From: Lachnospiraceae bacterium
GTDB lineage: Bacteria; Bacillota; Clostridia; Lachnospirales; Lachnospiraceae
Assembly: GCA_009911195.1 (NCBI GenBank)
Contig: QXWV01000136.1
Coordinates: 1 to 48,128 of the forward strand
Length of the DNA: 48,128 nucleotides
Reading direction: 5' to 3'
Below are positions 27,231-34,604 of this stretch, piece after piece. Both the position numbers and the translations under genes were made by a program. The notes below the pieces were generated by a model that worked only from the letters and a program-made list of their open reading frames with translations, was not told where the DNA came from and did no database searches. How positions within the stretch are numbered: the stretch's first letter is position 1; the number at the start of each line of letters is the position of its first letter.

Positions 27231-28226
27231 ATGAATATTAACGATGTTGCCAGAGAGGCAAAGGTATCCAAGACAACCGTTTCCAGAGTTCTCCTAGGCA
27301 GTGACAAGGTTAAGGCCGAGACACGTGAGAAGGTACTGGAAGTGATGAAACAATTAAATTATACTCCCAATACTTCGGCACAAATGCTGGCGAAAAAGAG
27401 CAATAAAGTAATCGGGGTAATCAACTCCCTTCCAATCAGCGACCCTTTCTTTGCATATATGAATGATAGGATTGCCAGCGAATGCGAACGGTATGGTTAT
27501 GGAACGCTGTATGTTGTCTGCGGCAATCATAATCCCAGGGGATGCGATAGGGAGATAGGTTTGCTCTACGGCAAAGTGGATGCCTATATACTGACAGGCA
27601 GCAGCAGGGTGGAAAATGTGGAAAAACTGGTCAATATGGGCATGCCAGTGGCGTTGTTCAAGACAGGGATTCTCCAGGATGGAGCCATTGCAGTGGATAT
27701 TGATAATAGGAAAAGCGGGGAGCTGGGCGCCGATTATTTATATAAGAAAGGATATCGCAGAATCGGCTACCTTCACGGCGATGGAACGGGAAACGGGAAA
27801 GGCGATTTCCACGAGGGGCAGGAGCGCTATTTGGGCTTTAAGCAAAAGCTGGAGAAATGCAATCTTCCTTTAGAGCAGGAGTTTTTCGGCAATAGAAGCT
27901 ATAAAATTGCCAGCGGGCTGGCAGATAAGATATTGGAGTCGGGTATAGAAGCCTTGTTTTGCGATACGGATATGATGGCTTATGGTATTATTTCGGCTTT
28001 TTTGGAAAAGGGGATTAAAATACCGGACAGAATCGCAGTCCTTGGTTTTGATGATGTAAAGTTTACGAATTATGAGCCGTTTATCCGCTTATCTACTGTG
28101 GCACAGCCGATTGATAAAATGGCGGCCTGTATGGTAGGGGCGCTGGTGAACCGCATTGAGAATCAGGTGCCTTATGGAAAAGAGCAGTTGTTTGAGGCAA
28201 AAATTGTGGAAGGAAGAACCACATAA
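27231..28226 (+). CDS. LacI-family transcriptional regulator
   Basis: This cytoplasmic repressor likely controls importer 2 and itself. The 331-residue protein has the typical N-terminal helix-turn-helix NINDVAREAKVSKTTVSRVL, the hinge-helix region NYTPNTSAQMLAKKS and a C-terminal sugar-binding domain ending in the dimer-type IAVLGFDDVKFT block. A GAGGAGAG site lies 14 bases upstream of the ATG. Matching AGCGCT-centred operators occur upstream of this gene and upstream of the next. The effector is not known; an oligosaccharide taken up by importer 2 is a reasonable guess. Confidence 0.9.
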   Translation: MNINDVAREAKVSKTTVSRVLLGSDKVKAETREKVLEVMKQLNYTPNTSAQMLAKKSNKVIGVINSLPISDPFFAYMNDRIASECERYGYGTLYVVCGNHNPRGCDREIGLLYGKVDAYILTGSSRVENVEKLVNMGMPVALFKTGILQDGAIAVDIDNRKSGELGADYLYKKGYRRIGYLHGDGTGNGKGDFHEGQERYLGFKQKLEKCNLPLEQEFFGNRSYKIASGLADKILESGIEALFCDTDMMAYGIISAFLEKGIKIPDRIAVLGFDDVKFTNYEPFIRLSTVAQPIDKMAACMVGALVNRIENQVPYGKEQLFEAKIVEGRTT

Positions 28227-28245
28227 AAAACCGAAAGGTTTTTTT
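28226..28245 (+). terminator. Small terminator after the LacI gene
   Basis: AAAAACC and GGTTTTT form a 7-bp stem with a GAAA loop, followed by T residues, right at the stop codon. Its T-run overlaps the -35 box of the next promoter. Confidence 0.5.
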
Positions 28246-28272
28246 GACATAAAATGGGAGCGCTACCATTTT
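28244..28272 (+). promoter_or_regulatory. Promoter and LacI-type operator of the importer 2 operon
   Basis: A TTGACA -35 box (28244-28249) is followed by the operator TGGGAGCGCTACCA (28255-28268). The palindrome extends to 28251-28272, with flanking AAAA/TTTT arms and one mismatched pair. A -10 box is poor (CATTTT at 28267). The operator lies in the spacer, so repression is expected. Confidence 0.6.
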
Positions 28273-28423
28273 TATCCGTGGGGAAAAGGAAACAATGAGA
28301 TGTTCAAATGTAATGTGTATTATGCAATCATGATACGGCGGAAGGGGTCATGTCAGTGCGGCATCCATGGACTTCCAAAGGGCATCTTAGGTACAAGAAA
28401 GCCGTACAGATATGGAGGAAAAA

Positions 28424-29806
28424 ATGAAAAGAAGAATTGCAACGCTATTAACCTGTGCACTGATGGCAGCATCGCTTACAGCATGTGGCTCCGGCCCGTC
28501 TGCCACACCGGCTCCGTCATCGGAACAGACAGCGGAGAATACTACGGAAACAACGGGGGGAGGAGAACAGGTGTCATCGGAAGAGTCCGGCGACGGAGAT
28601 GCGGCTGATGTGTCAGCGGATGCGGAAAGCTATAGCGGTACTATCCAGGTTTGGTCATGGACGAATGACCCGGAATATCAGATTGCAGCATTCGAGAAGG
28701 CTTATCCGAATATAAAAGTAGAGTTTACACAGATTGGCACCGATTACGATACGAAAATGCAGACTATTGTGGACAATGAAACAGAGGGGCCGGATGTTTT
28801 TTACGCTGATGTGAAAACGGTCAAAAATTATATAGAGTCTGAGGCATGGGAAAACCTTTCTGCAAACCCTTATAATGCGGATGTGAGCAATACAGTGCCC
28901 TACTGCGTGGAACTGGCCTCCGATGAGGAAGGCAATCTGCGGGCAATGACTTATCAGGCCACGCCGGGGGGCTTTTGGTACAAGAGAGACCTTGCGTTGG
29001 AATATCTGGGTACGGATGACCCGGCAGAGATTTCCCAAATGCTGTCTACAATGGATGGCGTCCTGGAAACGGCGGAAAAGATAAAGGTGGCCAGCAATGG
29101 GGAAACCCATATGTTTGCCAGCTATCAGGATTTATGGAATATGGCAAACTATGGCATGAGGTCGAAGCCCTGGGTGGAGGACGGCCAATTTATCCTGGAT
29201 GATTATGTTGCCGAATTTTTCGATTTGGCAAAGACTATCAGGGATAATGGCTATGATGCTAAACTGGATTGGTGGAGCGATGCCTGGTATTCCGCAGCGG
29301 CGGATAAATCCATCTTCGGATATACCCTCCCTACATGGGGGCTGTTAAATGTTATGCAGACCGGCGCACCGGATTCCAAAGGAAACTGGGCAATCGCTTC
29401 TTTGCCTACCTCCTATTTCAATGGCGGTTCTTACCTGGGAATATACCAGAAGAGTGAAAACAAGGATTTGGCATGGCTTTATATTGATTTTGTATGCAAT
29501 AACGAAGAGTACCTGAAACAGTATGCGGTAGATAAGGCGGATTATACCAGCTCCATCTCTGTGAACGAGGCGGTATCAGAGGGCTATGTGAATGAATGGT
29601 GCAAAGACCAGAATACCATCGAGTTCTTTACGGGAGAGCTGGATAAGATTAATACTTCTATTGTGACAAAATATGATGATGTGATTGGTAATCTGATGTT
29701 GAGCAATATAGACCTATATTTAAATGGAACTTTATCGAAAGAGGAGGCGCTGGAGCAGTTTAAGGCGGATGTTGCGGGCAACTATAGGAGTTTGACGGTG
29801 GAATAG
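28424..29806 (+). CDS. Sugar ABC transporter substrate-binding lipoprotein 2
   Basis: This is the solute receptor of importer 2, a family 1 sugar-binding protein of 460 residues. The lipobox LTAC has C21, followed by a Ser/Thr/Pro/Glu-rich linker to about residue 70. Binding-domain segments include IQVWSWTNDPEYQIAAFEK, FTQIGTDYDTKMQTIVDN and GPDVFYADVKTVKNYIESEAW. The start at 28424 has GGAGG 7 bases upstream; an earlier in-frame ATG at 28412 overlaps that site. It shows little resemblance to binding protein 1 beyond the fold, so a different ligand is likely. Confidence 0.9.
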   Translation: MKRRIATLLTCALMAASLTACGSGPSATPAPSSEQTAENTTETTGGGEQVSSEESGDGDAADVSADAESYSGTIQVWSWTNDPEYQIAAFEKAYPNIKVEFTQIGTDYDTKMQTIVDNETEGPDVFYADVKTVKNYIESEAWENLSANPYNADVSNTVPYCVELASDEEGNLRAMTYQATPGGFWYKRDLALEYLGTDDPAEISQMLSTMDGVLETAEKIKVASNGETHMFASYQDLWNMANYGMRSKPWVEDGQFILDDYVAEFFDLAKTIRDNGYDAKLDWWSDAWYSAAADKSIFGYTLPTWGLLNVMQTGAPDSKGNWAIASLPTSYFNGGSYLGIYQKSENKDLAWLYIDFVCNNEEYLKQYAVDKADYTSSISVNEAVSEGYVNEWCKDQNTIEFFTGELDKINTSIVTKYDDVIGNLMLSNIDLYLNGTLSKEEALEQFKADVAGNYRSLTVE

Positions 29807-29854
29807 GCCGGTAACACCTCAAAGAGCAACCATCACTTGGCTTTTTATCCACAC

Positions 29855-29891
29855 GGCTGTCTGGCAGCATGTCACTAGCTGCCAGACAGCC
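29855..29891 (+). other. Perfect 14-bp hairpin between binding-protein and permease genes (importer 2)
   Basis: GGCTGTCTGGCAGC (29855-29868) pairs perfectly with 29878-29891 around a 9-base loop. No T-run follows. As at 24252-24302, it probably sets a higher level of binding protein than of permeases. Confidence 0.65.
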
Positions 29892-29918
29892 ATTTAATAA
29901 TAGAAAGAAGGTATATAC

Positions 29919-30803
29919 GTGAGGGAAAAACGCGCAAAATGGGGGCTGATTTTCTGTTTGCCCTTTCTGGCTACATTTTTAATATTTCAATTTTACCCGA
30001 TTCTTTATAGCTTGTATCTGAGCTTTACCTATCAGGAGAACAGCAGGACTTTTATTTTTACAGGACTGGATAATTATCAGGACCTTTTACATGATGCAGT
30101 ATTCTGGAAAAGCGTGGCAAATACGTGGAAAATCTGGCTGATGTGCTTTATTCCCCAGCTTGTTGCCGCATTGCTGCTGGCTGTGCTGCTGACGCAATAT
30201 AGAATCCGAGGCGCTGGTTTCTTCAGGGCTGTGTTCTATTTGCCGAATCTGGTAACGGCTGCTTCGGTGGGCGTCCTGTTTGCCGCATTGTTTGACTGGC
30301 AAACTGGCAGCGTGAACGGTATCCTGCAGTCATTAGGGCTTATAGAGGAAAAGGTAAACTGGATGGGAAGCCCGGCCTTTGCTCAAGGCATTACAGGCTT
30401 CATACAGTGGTGGATGTGGTTCGGGTATTCCTCGATTTTACTCACGGCAGGAATAACGGCTATTTCGCAGGAAATCATAGATGCTTCCGTGGTGGATGGG
30501 GCGAATAATTGGCAGAGGCTGTACCGGATTACGCTGCCCCTTTTAAAGCCTACCTTGCTTTATGTTTTGGTCACCTCCCTGATTGGCGGCATGCAGATTT
30601 TCGATATTCCAATGACGCTGACAAAAGGCGACGGGGAGCCGCAGAAGTCTTTGATGACCATGGTCCTTTACTTGTACAATATGGCCTTTAAGAACAAGGA
30701 TTATTCCTATGGCGCCACTATTTCCTATGGCTTGTTCATAATTATCCTGCTGTTTTCCATACTTTTCTTTAAGGTGTTGTATGGAAAGAAGGAGGAAGGG
30801 TGA
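29919..30803 (+). CDS. Sugar ABC transporter permease 2a
   Basis: This is one membrane half of importer 2. The 294-residue MalF/UgpA-like protein begins with GTG, preceded by AGAAGG eight bases upstream. It has about six helices, and the EAA-like loop IIDASVVDGANNWQRLYRITLP is present. It ends with a short basic tail. The gene follows the binding protein after a 112-bp gap that holds a strong hairpin. Confidence 0.87.
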   Translation: MREKRAKWGLIFCLPFLATFLIFQFYPILYSLYLSFTYQENSRTFIFTGLDNYQDLLHDAVFWKSVANTWKIWLMCFIPQLVAALLLAVLLTQYRIRGAGFFRAVFYLPNLVTAASVGVLFAALFDWQTGSVNGILQSLGLIEEKVNWMGSPAFAQGITGFIQWWMWFGYSSILLTAGITAISQEIIDASVVDGANNWQRLYRITLPLLKPTLLYVLVTSLIGGMQIFDIPMTLTKGDGEPQKSLMTMVLYLYNMAFKNKDYSYGATISYGLFIIILLFSILFFKVLYGKKEEG

Positions 30804-30844
30804 CGCATAAATTCCCAGGCTGAGAAAGGAGCAAAGTGATAAGA

Positions 30845-30918
30845 TTGAAAATTAAAAATTTTCAAACCCAAGTTTGTGCCTGCGCATCGTCCACAAACTT
30901 GGAAACCATTTATGGTTT
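30845..30918 (+). repeat. Cluster of three adjacent hairpins between permease genes 2a and 2b
   Basis: Three perfect inverted repeats lie in a row: TTGAAAATT/AATTTTCAA (30845-30865), CCAAGTTTGTG/CACAAACTTGG (30868-30902) and AAACCAT/ATGGTTT (30903-30918). The 148-bp spacer is unusually long for two permease genes of one importer. The hairpins have no usual terminator tail, and no ORF lies here. Function is unknown. Confidence 0.6.
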
Positions 30919-30951
30919 TGAGCAAAAAGCTGCGCAGAAATGGAGAAAAGT

Positions 30952-31773
30952 ATGAAAAAAAGAATAGTGCATGGGTTGATTTACCTGGTTTTGTTTCTGC
31001 TGATGGCATTATGTGTGTTTCCGTTTTATATTATGGTTGTCAACTCTACCCACCCAACGAGCGACTTGTATGTAGGATTGCGTATTCTGCCGGGAAGCAG
31101 CTTTATGGACAATTTCCGGAATATGATTTCCCGGATTAACATTGGACGGGGATTTTGGAACAGCTTTACCGTAGCGGCATCGTCCACTGCCCTGGCAGCA
31201 TATTTTGGCACCATGACGGCATTTGGTTTGTTCGAGTACAAGTTTAAAATGAAAAAGGTAGTCTATGCCATCTTGATGCTGTCCATGATGATTCCCGGGC
31301 AATTAGGCATTATCGGCCTGTTCAGGCTATGCAGGGAACTGAAAATGCTGGATACATATTGGCCGATTATCCTGCCCAGCATTGCCAACGCCAGTACTAT
31401 TTTTTTTATCTATCAGTTTTTGGAGACAACGATGGATGAGGCTTTGCTGGATTCGGCCCGTATAGACGGCAGCAATGAAGTTCAGATTTTTCACAGGTTT
31501 ATACTACCGTTAGCAAAGCCGGGGATTGCCACTATGGTGATTTTCAATTTTGTCTCATATTGGAATAATTTTTTTACGCCGATGATACTGTTGTTTAGCG
31601 AGGAGAAGTTTACTGTGCCGATTTTGATGAACAATATGAACAGCGGCATGCTGCAGGATTTGGGGGCAAAATATACGGCCATCGCTATTTCTATTATACC
31701 GATTATTATTTTATACTGCTTTTTTTCTAAATATATTACAAATGGCATGATGGCAGGTGCCGTGAAAGGATAG
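30952..31773 (+). CDS. Sugar ABC transporter permease 2b
   Basis: This is the second membrane half of importer 2, MalG/UgpE-like. I chose the ATG at 30952, which has GGAG six bases upstream, over the ATG at 30940, which overlaps it. The 273-residue protein has about six helices, the EAA-like loop MDEALLDSARIDGSNEVQIFHRFILP, and the common ending NGMMAGAVKG. Seven bases separate it from the GH43 gene, so the two are translationally close. Confidence 0.87.
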   Translation: MKKRIVHGLIYLVLFLLMALCVFPFYIMVVNSTHPTSDLYVGLRILPGSSFMDNFRNMISRINIGRGFWNSFTVAASSTALAAYFGTMTAFGLFEYKFKMKKVVYAILMLSMMIPGQLGIIGLFRLCRELKMLDTYWPIILPSIANASTIFFIYQFLETTMDEALLDSARIDGSNEVQIFHRFILPLAKPGIATMVIFNFVSYWNNFFTPMILLFSEEKFTVPILMNNMNSGMLQDLGAKYTAIAISIIPIIILYCFFSKYITNGMMAGAVKG

Positions 31774-31779
31774 GCGATT

Positions 31780-33074
31780 ATGAATCCGATTTTACCACCG
31801 CAGTTTTATATCCCCGATGTGGAAGCCAGGCAATGGGAAGACGGTATTGTATATTTGTATGGCTCTTCTGACAAAGGTGGGGGAAATTCTTATTGCAGCC
31901 ATGAATATCACGTTTTCGGTTCTGCGGATATGAAACAATGGACCGTATATCCGGGAAGCTTCCGAAGCGGAAATGTGCATAGAAGCCAAAGTAGGACGGC
32001 ATCTCTATATGCGCCGGATTGCGAAAAGATTGGGGATAAGTATTGCCTGTTTTACTGTCAGGAAAATGGGGAGGAAGGGGTCGCTTACAGCGATACCCCT
32101 TATGGGCCTTTTCAAAATGCCCATGGAATCGACCCGGCCGATACGGATGGGATTGACCCGGCAATTCTGGTGGATGATGACGGCAGCCTGTATTATTTCT
32201 GGGGGCAGTACCATGCCAAAGGAGGAAAACTGGATTTGGCATCCGGGAAGATTATCCCCGGTACGGTAACGGAAAGTATTTTAACAGAAGAGGAACATGG
32301 TTTCCATGAGGGGATTTCCATACGGAAACGAAATGGCATTTATTATCTGATATACAGCGATATTTCAAGGGGCAGGCCCACATGCCTGGGGTATGCTGTC
32401 AGTGAACGGCCGTTGGGGCCATATAAAAAAGGCGGCATTATTATAGACAATACAGGCTGTGACCCGGAGAGCTGGAATAATCATGGCTCTATTGCCCAGG
32501 TAAATGGAAAATGGTATGTTTTTTATCATCGTTCCACTCATAACAGCCGTTTCAGCAGGCAGGTATGCGTAGAGCCTATCCTCTTTAACGAGGACGGTAC
32601 CATTGATGAAGTGGAGATGACAACACAAGGCATCGAAGACCCTTTGGACTGTTTCCGGCCGCTGGAGGCTTACCGTGGGTGCAGGCTGGAAGGGGGCTGC
32701 TATATTGATGCCCATAGTGAAGGGGAACAGTATTATGAGTATATAACCCATTTTGGGGCGGCAATACGGTTGCCTATAAATATCTGATTTTTCCGGAAAG
32801 GCCTGCCCGGGTAACGCTGGAAGCTTCCGGCTGCGGGAACAATGCGTCGGTGAAGGTGTACCTGGATGGCAGGGAGGAAAATGTATTGGCTGAAATCGAC
32901 CTGGCGGATACGGGGGGAGAGCATGATTTCCGGAGGTTTTCCGGCTCTTTTATGGGTGAAGTGGGTGAGGGCAGGCATAGCCTGCATTTGAAACTGATAG
33001 GGAATGGGGAAACTAGTATCTGCCTGAAAACAATTTGTTTTGAAGCTGGGGATACAGCGGAAAGCGAGGGATAG
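31780..33074 (+). pseudogene. GH43 glycosidase with C-terminal CBM6-like domain, interrupted by a frameshift
   Basis: The first 325 codons form a GH43 five-blade domain with a likely catalytic triad D13 (YIPDVEARQW), D126 (DGIDPAILVDD) and E177 (FHEGISI). The family includes arabinofuranosidases and xylosidases. Near 32755-32760 the frame breaks: the original frame ends at 32787 with IRLPINI. In the -1 frame the sequence continues as GNTVAYKYLIFPERPARVTL...VKVYLDG, a carbohydrate-binding-like beta domain, to a TAG at 33072-33074 next to the GH1 start. One lost G in a G run (TTTTGGGG) explains it. A sequencing error or a real mutation are both possible. No signal peptide is present. Confidence 0.75.
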
Positions 33075-34430
33075 ATGGGGTTTTTGAAAGATTTTGCATG
33101 GGGGGTGGCAAGCTCCGCTTATCAGAATGAAGGGGGCGCTACGGCGGACGGGAAAGGGCTGTCGGTTTGGGATGTGTTCACCCATGAAGAGGGAAAAGTG
33201 GCTGACGGAAGTAACGGCGATGTGGCAAGTGACCAGTACCGGCTATGGGAAAAGGATGTTGCCCTGCTGGAAGAACTGGCCGTCAATAGTTACCGCTTTT
33301 CCGTTAGCTGGCCACGGATTTTGCCGGAAGGCATCGGCCGGATTAACGAAAAGGGGCTGGATTATTATGACCGCCTGGTGGATGCTCTGTTATCCAGGGG
33401 GATTACGCCTTATATTACATTATTTCATTGGGATATGCCTTATGAACTTTATCTTAAAGGCGGATGGCTAAACCGGGATATGCCGCGTTATTTTGCAGAA
33501 TATGTGCAGATTGTGGTGAAGCGGCTTTCTGACCGGGTACAGCATTGGATTACACAGAATGAACCCCAATGCTATATCAGCGCCTCTTTGGAGAACGGGG
33601 AACATGCGCCCGGCCTTCGCCTGGGGAAAAAGGATTTGTTCCTTGCGGCACACCATTCCCTGCTAAGCCATGGATATGGGGTGCAGGGGATAAAGGCCGC
33701 CGCAAAGAGCCAACCGGTGACTGGCTATGCTCCGGCTTCCTGGTGGCTGTGGTCGCCCCTGACGGAAAGCCGGCAGGATGTGGAAGCCTGCCGCCGCAAA
33801 ACTTTTGCGGCTTCCGGGAATCCCTTGGGCGGAACCAGCCTTTGGCTGGACCCGGTTTTGTTTGGCAAGTATCCTTCAGATTATATACAGGCATGGGAGC
33901 CGTTTTTACCGCAGTTTAGCGAAGAGGACATGAAGGCAATATCGGAGCCCATTGATTTTATAGGCATGAATGTGTACCAGACTTATGTGGGGCAGGCTGG
34001 GGAGGATGGTGTCTGCCAAACCATTGCCCGACAAAATGGCCATGCGAAGACAATGGCCTCATGGCCTGTTACGCCCCAGGCATTGTACTGGGGGCCTAAA
34101 TTTTATTGGGAAAGATATCGGAAACCGATTATCATTACCGAAAACGGTTTGTCCAACGAAGACTGGATTCATCTGGACGGCAGGGTGCATGACCCCCAGC
34201 GCATCGATTTTACACACCGCTATTTGAAGAGCCTTAAGCGGGCGGCGGAGGAAGGAGTGGATATAAGAGGCTATTTCCATTGGACTTTAACGGATAATTT
34301 TGAATGGTCCAACGGTTATGGGGAGCGGTTTGGGCTGGTGTATGTAGATTTTGAAACCCAGGAGAGGGTGATGAAAGATTCCGGGTACTGGTATCGGGAT
34401 GTGATTTTATCCAATGGGGAGTGTTTATAA
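33075..34430 (+). CDS. GH1 beta-glucosidase
   Basis: This cytoplasmic glycosidase likely cleaves imported beta-glucosides or other beta-linked sugars. The 451-residue protein has the GH1 N-terminus FLKDFAWGVASSAYQNEG, the acid/base E163 in WITQNEP (usually T-L/F-NEP), and nucleophile E356 in IITENGL. The C-terminal WTLTDNFEWSNGYGERFGL block is canonical. The presence of GH1 with a plain sugar ABC importer favours beta-glucosidase over a 6-phospho-beta-glucosidase, but this was not tested. The ATG follows the GH43-frame TAG with no gap. Confidence 0.92.
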   Translation: MGFLKDFAWGVASSAYQNEGGATADGKGLSVWDVFTHEEGKVADGSNGDVASDQYRLWEKDVALLEELAVNSYRFSVSWPRILPEGIGRINEKGLDYYDRLVDALLSRGITPYITLFHWDMPYELYLKGGWLNRDMPRYFAEYVQIVVKRLSDRVQHWITQNEPQCYISASLENGEHAPGLRLGKKDLFLAAHHSLLSHGYGVQGIKAAAKSQPVTGYAPASWWLWSPLTESRQDVEACRRKTFAASGNPLGGTSLWLDPVLFGKYPSDYIQAWEPFLPQFSEEDMKAISEPIDFIGMNVYQTYVGQAGEDGVCQTIARQNGHAKTMASWPVTPQALYWGPKFYWERYRKPIIITENGLSNEDWIHLDGRVHDPQRIDFTHRYLKSLKRAAEEGVDIRGYFHWTLTDNFEWSNGYGERFGLVYVDFETQERVMKDSGYWYRDVILSNGECL

Positions 34431-34439
34431 ATAGGCAGT

Positions 34440-34479
34440 GCAGCGGGCAGGATGTTGAGCCAAACATCCTGCCCGCTGC
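34440..34479 (+). repeat. Perfect 17-bp palindrome after the GH1 gene
   Basis: GCAGCGGGCAGGATGTT (34440-34456) pairs perfectly with 34463-34479 around a 6-base loop. The flanks ATAGGCAG and CTATGAAAATGG resemble the ends of the large palindrome at 17986-18289 (CATGGGCAGCGCAGCG; CCATGAAAATTG). It likely ends the sugar locus mRNA, although no long T-run follows. Confidence 0.6.
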
Positions 34480-34523
34480 GCCTCCTATGAAAATGGATTT
34501 CCGCGTTTTTCACACATCAATAG

Positions 34524-34552
34524 TTGAATATCATTTTCAAATCTGCTACAAT
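34524..34552 (+). promoter_or_regulatory. Promoter of secA
   Basis: TTGAAT (34524-34529) and TACAAT (34547-34552) are separated by 17 bp, about 50 bp before the secA start. Confidence 0.6.
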
Positions 34553-34604
34553 AGACAGTGGATTTCTGGAATTTGGATATGTCAATGGATAACATAGGAG
34601 TTTG

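Noticed and set aside
28156-28608. Open frame of 150 codons across the end of the LacI gene and the start of binding protein 2
   Set aside because: It overlaps two well-supported genes in another frame and covers their promoter and terminator; no ribosome binding site.
30845-30918. Intrinsic terminators splitting the importer 2 operon
   Set aside because: The stems lack T-runs on the transcribed side, and the downstream permease needs to be made with its partner.
32850-33074. Separate small gene between GH43 and GH1
   Set aside because: Its frame continues upstream to the GH43 break and encodes the tail of the GH43 protein; it has no start site of its own.
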